From assembly GCF_036178145.1 (NCBI RefSeq), contig NZ_CP108067.1:6647501-6711500 (forward strand): a stretch of 64,000 nucleotides of DNA. The letters are read 5' to 3'. This document shows positions 8,812 through 17,183 of the stretch, piece after piece; the first letter of the stretch is position 1, and the number at the start of each line of letters is the position of its first letter. A model generated the notes under the pieces. It was not told the origin of the DNA, searched no databases, and was given only the letters and a program-made list of their open reading frames with translations. The stretch comes from Streptomyces sp. NBC_00273 (lineage in GTDB: Bacteria > Actinomycetota > Actinomycetes > Streptomycetales > Streptomycetaceae). Made by a program: the position numbers and the translations under genes.

Positions 8812-9663
8812 ATGTCCGCGTACCTGTCCGACTCGGCGGAGACCTCGTACGTCCAGGGCCCGACCACCCGCTTCGCCTACCGCCGGTTCGGCACCGGCCG
8901 CGGGGTGCCGCTGGTGCTGGCCCTGCGGTTCCGCGGGACCGTCGACCACTGGGACCCCGCCTTCCTGGAGGTCCTGGCGAGCGCGCGGGACGTCATCGTC
9001 TTCGACAACGCCGGCTGCGGCCTCTCCTCGGGCCGGACCCCGGACACCGTCGCCGCGATGGCCGACGGGGCCGTCGAGTTCATCGAGGCGCTGGGCCTGC
9101 CGCGGGTGGACCTGCTGGGCTGGTCGATGGGGGGCGCGGTCGTGCAGGCCGTCGCGCTGCGGCGCCCGGAGCTCGTCCGGCGGCTCGTCGTGGCCGCGAG
9201 CGGCCCCGGTGGCGTTCCCGGCACCCCGCCAGCACCGGACCGGGTGTGGGAAGTCGCGGGGAAGCCCGTCAACGACGACGAGGACTTCCTGTACCTCTTC
9301 TTCCCCGACGCCCCGGCCGCGCGCGCCGCCGGTCTGGCCTCGCTGCGCCGCCTCGACACCAGGCTCGGCGCGTCCGCGTCCGCCTCCGCCGTACGCCCCG
9401 AGAGCGTCGGGGCGCAGGCCGCCGCGCTGGGTCGGTGGGGGCGGGGGGAGGACGCCGCCTGGGAGCGGCTCGGGGAGATCGCGCACCCGGTGCTCGCGGC
9501 GGCCGGGGCCCATGACGTCATGGTCCACGCGTTCGCCACGTACGCCATGTCCCAGCGGCTGGCGGACTCGAAGGTCGTCATCTACGGGGACGCCGGTCAC
9601 GGCTTCCTGTTCCAGCACCCCGAGGAGTTCGGGGGCGAGGTCCTCCGCTTCCTGGCGGGGTGA
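8812..9663 (+). CDS. Alpha/beta-fold hydrolase
   Basis: The protein has 283 residues. The nucleophile elbow GWSMGG places Ser105. The acid is probably Asp235 (GAHDVMV) and the base His263 (AGHGFLF). NAGCGLSSG early in the chain is the oxyanion-hole region. There is no signal peptide, so it is cytoplasmic. The ATG at 8812 follows GGGGAGCAGC. The gene is alone and divergent from hxlR. It could be an esterase or a chloroperoxidase-like hydrolase; the substrate is unknown. Confidence 0.9.
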   Translation: MSAYLSDSAETSYVQGPTTRFAYRRFGTGRGVPLVLALRFRGTVDHWDPAFLEVLASARDVIVFDNAGCGLSSGRTPDTVAAMADGAVEFIEALGLPRVDLLGWSMGGAVVQAVALRRPELVRRLVVAASGPGGVPGTPPAPDRVWEVAGKPVNDDEDFLYLFFPDAPAARAAGLASLRRLDTRLGASASASAVRPESVGAQAAALGRWGRGEDAAWERLGEIAHPVLAAAGAHDVMVHAFATYAMSQRLADSKVVIYGDAGHGFLFQHPEEFGGEVLRFLAG

Positions 9664-9702
9664 GGCGGGCGGCCGCCGCGGCCCGGCCCCGGAGCGGCGG
9701 CT

Positions 9703-10326
9703 TCAGGCCTTTTCCGGAGACGTCAGGTCGATCAGGCGGCACACCGTTTCGATGTCGATCTTGACTTGGGCGATCGATGCGCGGCCGGAAAGCCACGTGA
9801 TCAGCGCCGAGTGCCAGGTGTGCTCGATGACCCGGACCGCCGAGAGCTGCTCCGCCGTCGGCGGCTTCTCGAGGCCCATCGCGTCCAGGATGATCGCCGT
9901 GGTCAGCCGGGACACCGTGTCGACCTCGGGGCTCACGCTCCGGTCCGCGAACGTCAGCGCCCGCACCATCGCGTCGGCCAGCTGCGGCTCCCGCTGGAGG
10001 GCGCGGAAGGCCCGCATCAGGGTCTCCGCGACCCGCGTCGCGGGATCGTCCCCGGCCGGCGGCCGCTTGCGCAGCGTGGTGTGCATGTGCTGCAGCTGGT
10101 CCTGCATGGTGGCGACCAACAGGTGCACCTTGGAGGGGAAGTAGCGGTAGAGCGTGCCCAGGGCCACCCCCGCCGCCTCCGCGACCTCGCGCATCTGTAC
10201 GGCGTCGAATCCGCCCCGGCTGGCCAGCTGGGCGCTGGCGTGCAGGATCCGGCGGCGGCGGGCCTCCTGGCGCTCCGTCAGGGGAGGCGACGCCGGTGTG
10301 GTGACGGCCTTCACTTCCGCTGTCAT
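9703..10326 (-). CDS. kstR: KstR-like TetR-family repressor of lipid/steroid catabolism
   Basis: The protein has 207 residues from the ATG at 10326. The DNA-binding helices are almost those of mycobacterial KstR as I recall it: VQMREVAEAAGVALGTLYRY (about residues 43-62) followed by FPSKVHLLV. Further along, FADRSVSPEVDTV and ITWLSGRAS also match KstR, so the similarity covers the whole protein and not only the helix-turn-helix. KstR represses cholesterol catabolism genes and is relieved by steroid-CoA thioesters. An ATG at 10422 would add 32 residues that are unlike the family. A 14-bp KstR-consensus site lies 161 bases upstream, between this gene and the divergent glycosyltransferase, which fits autoregulation. 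Other sites lie at 29991 and 36127. Confidence 0.85.
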   Translation of the reverse strand: MTAEVKAVTTPASPPLTERQEARRRRILHASAQLASRGGFDAVQMREVAEAAGVALGTLYRYFPSKVHLLVATMQDQLQHMHTTLRKRPPAGDDPATRVAETLMRAFRALQREPQLADAMVRALTFADRSVSPEVDTVSRLTTAIILDAMGLEKPPTAEQLSAVRVIEHTWHSALITWLSGRASIAQVKIDIETVCRLIDLTSPEKA

Positions 10327-10486
10327 GGCTCCCGTTCCGTGTCGTTCCGTGTCGTTGCGCGGGCTGAATCCGGGCTGGTCCGCGGCCAGCATGGCAGGCG
10401 CCGGAGCCGTGGCGCGAATCACCTGCTCCGCCTCTTACGGTGTAGTTTCCGGCCGGTAGATTCAATGGTCTTCGACGGATCAAGTC

Positions 10487-10500
10487 TGAAACTTGTTCTA
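10487..10500. promoter_or_regulatory. KstR-consensus operator in the kstR/glycosyltransferase divergent region
   Basis: TGAAACTTGTTCTA matches TnnAACnnGTTnnA at every fixed position. It lies 161 bases before the kstR start and 55 bases before the glycosyltransferase GTG. It may mediate autoregulation of kstR and might also affect the glycosyltransferase operon. Confidence 0.65.
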
Positions 10501-10554
10501 CATTATCCGAGCGGTTACGCTCCGGCGAAAGTTGCAGGGAGAAGGGGGCCGAGA

Positions 10555-11874
10555 GTGACCGCTGAGGCCATGGTGACGAGCCCTTTCGCGGGTTCCGCCG
10601 CCGACGGCGACCGCCCGCTGCGCATCGCACTCCTCACCTATAAGGGGAACCCGTTCTGCGGCGGCCAGGGCGTCTACGTCCGCCACCTCGCGCGCGAACT
10701 CGTACGACTGGGGCACTCCGTCGAGGTCATCGGCGCGCAGCCCTACCCCGTGCTCGACACGGGCGCCACGCTCACCGAGCTCCCGAGCCTGGACCTGTAC
10801 CGCAGCCCGGACCCCTTCCGCACACCCAAGCGCGACGAGTACCGGGACTGGATCGACGCCCTCGAGGTCGCCACCATGTGGACCGGCGGCTTCCCCGAGC
10901 CGCTGACCTTCTCGCTGCGCGCCCGCCGTCACCTGGCCGCGCGCGCCGGTGACTTCGACGTCATCCACGACAACCAGACGCTCGGGTACGGCCTCCTCGC
11001 CGACCTCGGCGCCCCCCTGGTCACCACGATCCACCACCCCATCACCGTCGACCGGCGGCTCGACCTCGACGCCGCGCAGGGCTGGGTGAAGCGGGCCTCC
11101 GTGCGCCGCTGGTACGCCTTCACCCGCATGCAGGGCCGCGTCGCCCGCCGACTGCCGTCCGTGCTCACCGTCTCCGGCTCCTCCAAGCAGGAGATCGCCC
11201 AGCACCTGGGCGTCCGGGACGAGCGCATCCACGTCGTGCACATCGGCGCCGACACCGACCTGTGGTCGCCGGACCCGTCCGTCGCCGAGGTGCCCGGCCG
11301 CATCGTCACCACCTCCAGCGCCGACGTGCCGCTCAAGGGGCTCGTGTACCTCGTCGAGGCGCTCGCGAAGCTGCGCACCGAGCAGCCGGAGGCCCACCTC
11401 GTCGTCGTCGGCAAGCGCGCCGAGCAGGGTCCCGTCGCCCGCGCCATCGAGACGTACGGCCTCCAGGACGCGGTCCGCTTCGTCAAGGGCATCACCGACG
11501 CCGAGCTCGTCGACCTCGTCCGCAGCGCCCAGATCGCCTGCGTGCCCTCCCTCTACGAGGGCTTCTCGCTCCCGGCCGCCGAAGCCATGGCCACCGGCAC
11601 CCCGCTCGTCGCCACCACCGGCGGCGCGATCCCCGAGGTCGCCGGACCCGACGGCGAGACCTGCCTCGCGGTGCCCCCGGGCGACGCGGGCGCGCTGGCC
11701 GGCGCACTGGGCCGGATGCTGGGCGATCCGCAGCTGCGGGCCCGCCTCGGCGCCGCCGGGCGCGAACGCGTCCTGACCCGGTTCACCTGGGCCGCGGCCG
11801 CCCGCGGCACCGTCGCGCACTACCGCGCCGCCATCGAGCAGGCCGCCGCCGGCCGCACCCGCCGGGCGCGCTGA
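10555..11874 (+). CDS. Family 4 (GT-B) glycosyltransferase
   Basis: The protein has 439 residues from the GTG at 10555. The N-terminal domain starts LRIALLTYKGNPFCGGQGVYV with the glycine-rich GGQGVY acceptor loop. The C-terminal nucleotide-sugar domain has SLYEGFSLPAAEAMA (the EX7E-like motif) and TTGGAIPEV. There are no membrane segments. It begins a three-gene operon with a SAM methyltransferase and a barrel-fold protein, suggesting assembly and methylation of a glycan or glycolipid. An ATG at 10570 is an alternative start. The donor and acceptor are unknown. Confidence 0.9.
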   Translation: MTAEAMVTSPFAGSAADGDRPLRIALLTYKGNPFCGGQGVYVRHLARELVRLGHSVEVIGAQPYPVLDTGATLTELPSLDLYRSPDPFRTPKRDEYRDWIDALEVATMWTGGFPEPLTFSLRARRHLAARAGDFDVIHDNQTLGYGLLADLGAPLVTTIHHPITVDRRLDLDAAQGWVKRASVRRWYAFTRMQGRVARRLPSVLTVSGSSKQEIAQHLGVRDERIHVVHIGADTDLWSPDPSVAEVPGRIVTTSSADVPLKGLVYLVEALAKLRTEQPEAHLVVVGKRAEQGPVARAIETYGLQDAVRFVKGITDAELVDLVRSAQIACVPSLYEGFSLPAAEAMATGTPLVATTGGAIPEVAGPDGETCLAVPPGDAGALAGALGRMLGDPQLRARLGAAGRERVLTRFTWAAAARGTVAHYRAAIEQAAAGRTRRAR

Positions 11875-11948
11875 CCTTCTGCTCCTTCCGCTTCCTCCGC
11901 TTCCTCCCCATCCCCGAACAACCCCCGCGACCGCGAAGGCAGGACCCC

Positions 11949-12683
11949 GTGCTGACCGTCGATTTCTCCCGGTTCCCGCTCGCCGCAGGCGACCGCGTAC
12001 TCGACCTGGGCTGCGGCGCAGGCCGGCACGCCTTCGAGTGCTACCGGAGAGGCGCCCAGGTGGTCGCCGTCGACCGCAACGGCGAGGAGATCCGCGAGGT
12101 CGCCAAGTGGTTCGCCGCGATGAAGGAGGCCGGTGAGGCCCCCGCCGGGGCCACCGCCACCGCCATGGAGGGCGACGCGCTCGCACTGCCCTTCCCCGAC
12201 GACTCCTTCGACGTCGTCATCATCTCCGAGGTGATGGAGCACATCCACGACGACAAGGGCGTGCTCGCCGAAATGGTGCGCGTGCTCAAGCCCGGCGGGC
12301 GCATCGCCATCACCGTGCCGCGCTACGGCCCCGAGAAGATCTGCTGGGCGCTCTCCGACGCCTACCACGAGGTCGAGGGCGGCCACATCCGCATCTACAA
12401 GGCGGACGAGCTGCTCGGCAAGATGAAGGCCGCGGGCCTCAAGCCGTACGGCACCCACCACGCGCACGGGCTGCACTCCCCCTACTGGTGGCTCAAGTGC
12501 GCCTTCGGCGTCGACAACGACAAGGCACTGCCCGTCAAGGCGTACCACAAGCTCCTGGTCTGGGACATCATGAAGAAGCCGCTGGCCACGCGGCTCGCCG
12601 AGCAGGCCCTGAACCCGCTCATCGGCAAGAGCTTCGTGGCGTACGCGACCAAGCCCCACCTCCCCGTCAGCGCGGCCCAGTGA
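11949..12683 (+). CDS. Class I SAM-dependent methyltransferase
   Basis: The protein has 244 residues from a GTG at 11949. Motif I is VLDLGCGAGRHAFE (about residues 18-31) and the acidic residue after beta2 is in VVAVDRN. FDVVIISEVMEHI and VLKPGGRIAITVP are motifs of methyltransferase 11-type enzymes. It lies 74 bases after the glycosyltransferase and its stop overlaps the GTG of the next gene (GTGA). It may methylate the product of the glycosyltransferase; a quinone or lipid substrate cannot be excluded. Confidence 0.9.
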   Translation: MLTVDFSRFPLAAGDRVLDLGCGAGRHAFECYRRGAQVVAVDRNGEEIREVAKWFAAMKEAGEAPAGATATAMEGDALALPFPDDSFDVVIISEVMEHIHDDKGVLAEMVRVLKPGGRIAITVPRYGPEKICWALSDAYHEVEGGHIRIYKADELLGKMKAAGLKPYGTHHAHGLHSPYWWLKCAFGVDNDKALPVKAYHKLLVWDIMKKPLATRLAEQALNPLIGKSFVAYATKPHLPVSAAQ

Positions 12684-13762
12684 GCTCGCCGGGGCGCACC
12701 GAACACCTGGTCCTGGACGGCGTACTGACGGCCGAGGAGGCCGCCCTGACGGTGGCGGGGATCCTCGCCGCGCAGCGCGCCGACGGCGCCATACCGTGGT
12801 TCCGCGGGCACCACCTCGACCCGTGGGACCACACCGAGGCCGCGATGGCGCTCGACGCGGCCGGTGAACACGAGGCGGCCGAGCGGGCGTACGCGTGGCT
12901 GGCCCGGCACCAGAACCAGGACGGTTCCTGGTACGCGGCCTACGCCGACCGGCCCGACGGCGTGGACACCGCGGAGCCGCAGGACGCGAGCCGCGAGAGC
13001 AACTTCACCGCGTACATAGCCGTCGGCGTGTGGCACCACTACCTCTCCACCGGCGACGACACCTTCCTCGACCGCATGTGGCCGGCCGTCTACGCGGCCG
13101 TGGAGTGCGTCCTGACGCTCCAGCAGCCGGGCGGCGAGATCGGCTGGAAGCGGGAGGCGGACGGCACGGCCGTCACCGACGCCCTCCTCACCGGCTCCTC
13201 CTCCATCCACCAGGCGCTGCGCTGCGCGCTGGCCATCGCCGAGCACCGCGAGGAGCCGCAGCCCGACTGGGAGCTCGCGGCGGGCGCGCTGCGGCACGCC
13301 ATCCGGCGCCACCCGGAGCGGTTCCTCGACAAGAACCACTACTCGATGGACTGGTACTACCCGGTCCTCGGCGGGGCCCTGACCGGCTCCGAGGCCAAGG
13401 CGCGCATCGACGGGCGCTGGGACGAGTTCGTCGTCCCGGACCTGGGCGTGCGCTGCGTGCTGCCGAACCCGTGGGTGACGGGCGGCGAATCCTGCGAGCT
13501 GGCCCTCGCGCTGTGGGCGACGGGGGAGTCGGACCGGGCGCTGGAGATCCTGCGCTCGATCACCCACCTGCGCGCGGACAACGGCATGTACTGGACGGGG
13601 TACGTCTTCCAGGACGAGGCCGTATGGCCGGTGGAGCAGACCACCTGGACGGCCGGGTCGCTGCTGCTCGCCGTCGCGGCGCTCGGCGGGGACGAGGCCA
13701 CCACCGAGGTGTTCGGCGGGACCTCGCTCCCGGCCGGGCTGGAGCCCGACTGCTGCGGCTGA
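12680..13762 (+). CDS. Prenyltransferase/squalene-cyclase-repeat (alpha/alpha-barrel) protein
   Basis: The protein has 360 residues from a GTG that overlaps the methyltransferase stop by four bases. Repeats such as RHQNQDGSWYAAY, WKREADG and LRADNGMYWTGY are typical of the alpha/alpha-barrel shared by terpene cyclases and several glycoside hydrolases. There is no signal peptide and no clear DxDD or DxxDD motif. The barrel carries many conserved aromatic and acidic residues (DWYYPVLGG, WPVEQTTWTAG), which would suit carbohydrate binding or hydrolysis. With a glycosyltransferase and methyltransferase in the same operon, a cytoplasmic glycan-processing role is plausible. Annotation tools often call it a prenyltransferase, which I doubt. 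Confidence 0.8.
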   Translation: MSSPGRTEHLVLDGVLTAEEAALTVAGILAAQRADGAIPWFRGHHLDPWDHTEAAMALDAAGEHEAAERAYAWLARHQNQDGSWYAAYADRPDGVDTAEPQDASRESNFTAYIAVGVWHHYLSTGDDTFLDRMWPAVYAAVECVLTLQQPGGEIGWKREADGTAVTDALLTGSSSIHQALRCALAIAEHREEPQPDWELAAGALRHAIRRHPERFLDKNHYSMDWYYPVLGGALTGSEAKARIDGRWDEFVVPDLGVRCVLPNPWVTGGESCELALALWATGESDRALEILRSITHLRADNGMYWTGYVFQDEAVWPVEQTTWTAGSLLLAVAALGGDEATTEVFGGTSLPAGLEPDCCG

Positions 13763-13775
13763 CCCGGCGGCCGGC

Positions 13776-14078
13776 TCAGCGGCGGTAGAGCCAGCCGGCC
13801 ACGGCGTGGCCGACGAGGAGGTAGGCGACGGCGGCGATGCCGTAGCCGACCACGACCTGGACCCATTCGCGGCTGAAGGTGAACAGGTCGTAGGACCAGG
13901 CCGCGAGCCAGGAGGCGACGTCGTGGACGAGGTCGACCAGGGCGTTGCCCTGGTTGGCCTCCAACAGGAAGAGCAGGATCCAGAGTCCGATGACGAAGGC
14001 GAGCACGTCCGCCACCAGTGCGACGGCGCGGCCTGCCTGACTGCTTCCCCGGGTGCGTACTCGTGTGTGAGTGCTCAT
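13776..14078 (-). CDS. Small two-helix membrane protein
   Basis: The protein has 100 residues from the ATG at 14078. Two strongly hydrophobic segments are seen at about residues 18-40 (VALVADVLAFVIGLWILLFL) and 73-95 (VVVGYGIAAVAYLLVGHAVAG). The loop between them is amphipathic and aromatic. It resembles actinobacterial small integral membrane proteins of unknown function. It is convergent with the barrel-protein gene (13 bases apart) and divergent from the lipoprotein gene. No function can be assigned. Confidence 0.8.
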   Translation of the reverse strand: MSTHTRVRTRGSSQAGRAVALVADVLAFVIGLWILLFLLEANQGNALVDLVHDVASWLAAWSYDLFTFSREWVQVVVGYGIAAVAYLLVGHAVAGWLYRR

Positions 14079-14190
14079 GCGGCGCGTGTTGCCGCCCTGG
14101 GATGTCGTAAACCCGAACGGGTCCCCCCGGCTGGTGGAGCCGGGGGACCGGGGCGAGGCTGCGGGAGACGCCTCATTCCCGGAGGGAACC

Positions 14191-14826
14191 GTGCCCGTAC
14201 CCACGACTGTCCGACTCCGCCGCGCCCTCACTGCGGTGGTCCTGTCCACCGCGCTGATGGTCGGCGCCACCGCATGCGGCAGTGGCGGTACCGGCCCGCG
14301 CGAGGAGCTCTCCGCCGCGTCGATGGGGGAGCTGGCCGCCCTCGCGGCGGCGGAGCCCGTCGCCGCCGAAGCCGACGAACTGGCCGCCGCGACGCCGTCG
14401 CCCAGCACGTCCGCGGAGAAGCAGAAGTTCGCCAAGACGCGCTTCGTCGCCAACGCGAGCCTGGCCGCCGGTGCGACGTACCAGTGGATCGTCAAGCCGT
14501 ACCGCGCGGGCAAGTTCAAGAAGGGCGCCAAGGGCCGCACCTTCGCGCTGATCAAGGCGGGCCTCGCGGGCGCGTTCGCGTACAACCGGCTCAAGGCGGC
14601 GGCCGAGAACGCCAAGGGCGACCCGCTGCTGGCGAAGGCGGTGGCCCCGCTCACGGCGGGCATCGAGTCCCTCAAGGGCCTGGGCAGCAAGCTGCGCAAG
14701 GGGCAGGCGGGTGACGGTGACATCGACTCCTTCGACAGCGTCATCAACAGCGTGAAGGAAGCGGGCCAGAGCGCGGGCGCGGTGGTGACGGACAAGGTCC
14801 CGAGCGCGTCCCAACTGGGCAGCTAG
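14191..14826 (+). CDS. Putative lipoprotein of unknown function
   Basis: The protein has 211 residues from a GTG at 14191, preceded by GGAGGG. The N-terminus VPTTVRLRRALTAVVLSTAL ends in a lipobox-like GATAC with the cysteine near residue 29, so it is probably exported and lipid-anchored. After an Ala-rich linker there is a basic, helical region (KFKKGAKGRTFALIKAG) of about 120 residues. No known domain is recognised. The 58-bp tandem-repeat array begins about 15 bases after its stop. Confidence 0.75.
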   Translation: MPVPTTVRLRRALTAVVLSTALMVGATACGSGGTGPREELSAASMGELAALAAAEPVAAEADELAAATPSPSTSAEKQKFAKTRFVANASLAAGATYQWIVKPYRAGKFKKGAKGRTFALIKAGLAGAFAYNRLKAAAENAKGDPLLAKAVAPLTAGIESLKGLGSKLRKGQAGDGDIDSFDSVINSVKEAGQSAGAVVTDKVPSASQLGS

Positions 14827-14840
14827 CGTTTTCCGGGTCG

Positions 14841-15252
14841 GGTGGCTGCGGGTCCCCCTCCGGGGCCGGTTCGCCCGGTCATGCCGTTGCCCTGGTCGGG
14901 CGGGTGCGGGTCCCCCTCCGGGGCCGGTCCGTCCGGTCATGCCGTTGCCCTGGTCGGGCGGGTGCGGGTCCCCCTCCGGGGCCGGTTCGCCCGGTCATGC
15001 CGTTGCCCTGGTCGGGCGGGTGCGGGTCCCCCTCCGGGGCCGGTTCGCCCGGTCATGCCGTTGCCCTGGTCGGGCGGGTGCGGGTCCCCCTCCGGGGCCG
15101 GTTCGCCCGGTCATGCCGTTGCCCTGGTCGGGCGGGTGCGGGTCCCCCTCCGGGGCCGGTTCGCCCGGTCATGCCGTTGCCCTGGTCGGGCGGGTGCGGG
15201 TCCCCCTCCGGGGCCGGTTCGCCCGGTCATGCCGTTGCCCTGGCCGGGCGGG
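14841..15252. repeat. 58-bp tandem repeat, about seven copies
   Basis: The marker ATGCCGTTGCCCTGG occurs with an exact 58-bp period, starting at 14881, 14939, 14997, 15055, 15113, 15171 and 15229. The block before the first marker extends the array to about 14841. Copies differ at only one or two bases, except that the last diverges toward the right. Each unit holds CCCCCTCCGGGG, a small hairpin. The unit is not a multiple of three, so artificial open frames run through it in all frames. It is a true tandem array without spacers. Confidence 0.95.
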
Positions 15253-15739
15253 TGCGGGTTCAGTTCCGGGTGCGGGCCGGTGGCCGCGCCTCAAGCGCCG
15301 GCGGGGCTGGGTTTGGTCCCTTGACCGGGGGTGTGGTCCGTCGGGCGGAGCCGGTGGGTGGCTTCGGGTGGGGCGGTGCCCCTCCGGGGGCTCTCCTCGG
15401 CTCGCGCCAGGCGGCCGTGGTCCTGCCGTTCGGCCTGGGTTGCGCGCTCGTCCTGCGGGGAGCCCCCGGCGTGTCCCCACCCCCGCCGTCCCCGTACGAG
15501 GCGGGACGGCCGGGGGCGGGGACGGCGGGGGGTGTCCCCGCAGGCGACGCGGATCCACCACCGCCCCGCATCTCCACACCGCTGCGCTCCGCAAGCCGAG
15601 GAGATACCCGCCGCCGGGACCGCACCCCCATCTCCGATCCTGGCCGGGAACACCAAACCCAGCCCCGCCGGCGTTTGAGGCGCGGCCACCGGCCCGCACG
15701 CGGAACAGGACCCGCACCGCCCGGCTAGGGCAACGGCAA
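15231..15739. repeat. Long imperfect inverted repeat flanking about 335 bp
   Basis: The left arm (about 15231-15317) is the last 58-bp unit plus a tail containing GCGCCTCAAGCGCCGGCGGG and GGCTGGGTTTGGT. The right arm (about 15651-15739) is its reverse complement with a few mismatches. The 335 bp between hold no convincing gene: open frames there are Pro/Arg/Gly-rich and have no family resemblance. Together with the tandem array this fills the 932-bp gap from 14827 to 15758. Confidence 0.85.
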
Positions 15740-15758
15740 CGGCTGTTTCAATGGGTGC

Positions 15759-16145
15759 GTGATCGAGATCGTGCTGGTCGTCCTCGGTGCCGTGGGAGCC
15801 GGGTGGCTGCTGCGGCGCAAGCATCGTGCGCGGACGGCCGCCGGGCCCGTGCCCGGGATTCCGTGCATGGTCCGGATCCCGGCCGGTGAGGGCCGCTGGC
15901 GGGCGGGCCGCGTGTACGGGGACCAGGGCGCGGCCCGGTGGGTTCCGCAGCGCGGGGAGCCCGTGGCGCTGCCCGGCGGGCGGGCCACCGGGATCCGGGT
16001 CCCCTCCGTGAAGGAGGGGATCTCCATCAACCCCGGCTCGCGGATCGTCACCTGCGCCTACGACGGCGGCGGGAGCATCGAGATCGCCGTCATGCCGTTC
16101 GACGTGCGGGAGCTGCTGGAGGCAGTACCGCAGGCCGAATCCTGA
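15759..16145 (+). CDS. Membrane-anchored DUF2550-like protein
   Basis: The protein has 128 residues from a GTG at 15759. It begins with one membrane helix (MIEIVLVVLGAVGAGWLL) and then RRKHRAR, followed by a compact beta-rich domain (PCMVRIPAGEGRWRAGRVYG ... YDGGGSIEIAVMPFDV). The layout agrees with DUF2550 proteins of actinobacteria, whose role is unknown. It is convergent with the F420-type oxidoreductase gene, 9 bases apart. Confidence 0.75.
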   Translation: MIEIVLVVLGAVGAGWLLRRKHRARTAAGPVPGIPCMVRIPAGEGRWRAGRVYGDQGAARWVPQRGEPVALPGGRATGIRVPSVKEGISINPGSRIVTCAYDGGGSIEIAVMPFDVRELLEAVPQAES

Positions 16146-16154
16146 CGGCCGAGC

Positions 16155-17165
16155 TCAGCCGTTGAGCTCCGCCAGGACGCGCAGGGTGTGGGGGTCCGGG
16201 GCCGTCAGGAGCAGGTCGGTCACCGGGCCCTTGCGCCAGAGGTCCAGGCGTTCCGCGATCCGTTCCCGGGGGCCGACGAGCGAGATCTCGTCGGCGAACT
16301 CGTCCGGTACGGCCAGGACCGCCTCCTCCTTGCGGCCCGCGAGGAACAGCTCCTGGATGCGGCGGGCCTCTTCCTCGTAGCCCATGCGGGCCATCAGGTC
16401 GGCGTGGAAGTTGCGGGCCGCGTGGCCCATGCCGCCGATGTAGAAGCCGAGCATCGCCTTGACCGGGAGCAGTCCCTGCGCGACGTCGTCGCAGACCTTG
16501 GCACGGGCCATCGGCGCGATCATGAAGCCCTCGGGGAGGTCGGTGAGGGAGGCCCGGTAGACGTCGGTGCGGGTCGGGGACCAGTACAGGGGGAGCCAGC
16601 CGTCCGCGATCCGGGTGGTCTGGGCGATGTTCTTCGGGCCCTCCGCGCCGAGCAGGACCGGCAGGTCCGCCCGCAGCGGGTGGGTGATGGGCTTCAGGGG
16701 TTTGCCGATGCCGGTGCCGTCCTCGCCGCGGTACGGATGGCTGTGGAAGCGGCCGTCCAGGGCGACCGGGCCCTCGCGGCGCAGCACCTGCCGGACGACG
16801 TCCACGTACTCGCGGGTGGCGGTGAGCGGTGAGGAGGGGAAGGGGCGCCCGTACCAGCCCTCGACGACCTGCGGTCCGGACAGGCCGAGGCCGAGCATCA
16901 TCCGGCCGCCGGAGAGGTGGTCCAGGGTCAGGGCGTGCATGGCCGTGGCGGTCGGGGTGCGGGCGGCCATCTGCGCGATGGCCGTGCCGAGGCGGATCCG
17001 CGAGGTGTGCGCGGCGATCCAGGTCAGCGGGGTGAAGGCGTCAGAGCCCCAGGCTTCGGCGGTCCACACCGAGTGGTAGCCGAGGTTCTCGGCCTCGGTG
17101 GCGAGGTCGAGGTGGGCGGGGGAGGGGCCGCGGCCCCAGTAGCCGAGTGCGAGTCCGAGGCGCAT
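16155..17165 (-). CDS. LLM-class F420-dependent oxidoreductase
   Basis: The protein has 336 residues. The ATG at 17165 is chosen because the family begins with MRLGLALGYWGRG; a GTG 48 bases upstream would place the operator inside the gene. Further signatures are SVWTAEAWGSDAFTPL, RIRLGTAI, and GRMMLGLGLSGPQVVEGWYG. These are luciferase-like TIM-barrel enzymes using coenzyme F420 for hydride transfer. A CTGAC-N5-GTCAG dyad lies 19 bases before the start, the same motif found near the acyl-CoA dehydrogenase and hydratase operons, so a role in lipid oxidation is possible. The substrate is unknown. Confidence 0.9.
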   Translation of the reverse strand: MRLGLALGYWGRGPSPAHLDLATEAENLGYHSVWTAEAWGSDAFTPLTWIAAHTSRIRLGTAIAQMAARTPTATAMHALTLDHLSGGRMMLGLGLSGPQVVEGWYGRPFPSSPLTATREYVDVVRQVLRREGPVALDGRFHSHPYRGEDGTGIGKPLKPITHPLRADLPVLLGAEGPKNIAQTTRIADGWLPLYWSPTRTDVYRASLTDLPEGFMIAPMARAKVCDDVAQGLLPVKAMLGFYIGGMGHAARNFHADLMARMGYEEEARRIQELFLAGRKEEAVLAVPDEFADEISLVGPRERIAERLDLWRKGPVTDLLLTAPDPHTLRVLAELNG

Positions 17166-17183
17166 GTACGGTCCCTCCAGAAT

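Noticed and set aside
12680..13762. Terpene or squalene cyclase function
   Set aside because: Repeats fit the fold, but the DxDD or DxxDD acid motifs are not visible and there is no isoprenoid gene nearby.
14841..15252. CRISPR array
   Set aside because: Units are directly adjacent with no unique spacers and no cas genes nearby.
14842..15889. Long open frames of 160, 274 and 316 codons through the 58-bp repeats
   Set aside because: The same repeat is open in all three frames, which follows from a stop-free GC-rich unit of 58 bp; no protein family or Shine-Dalgarno is seen.
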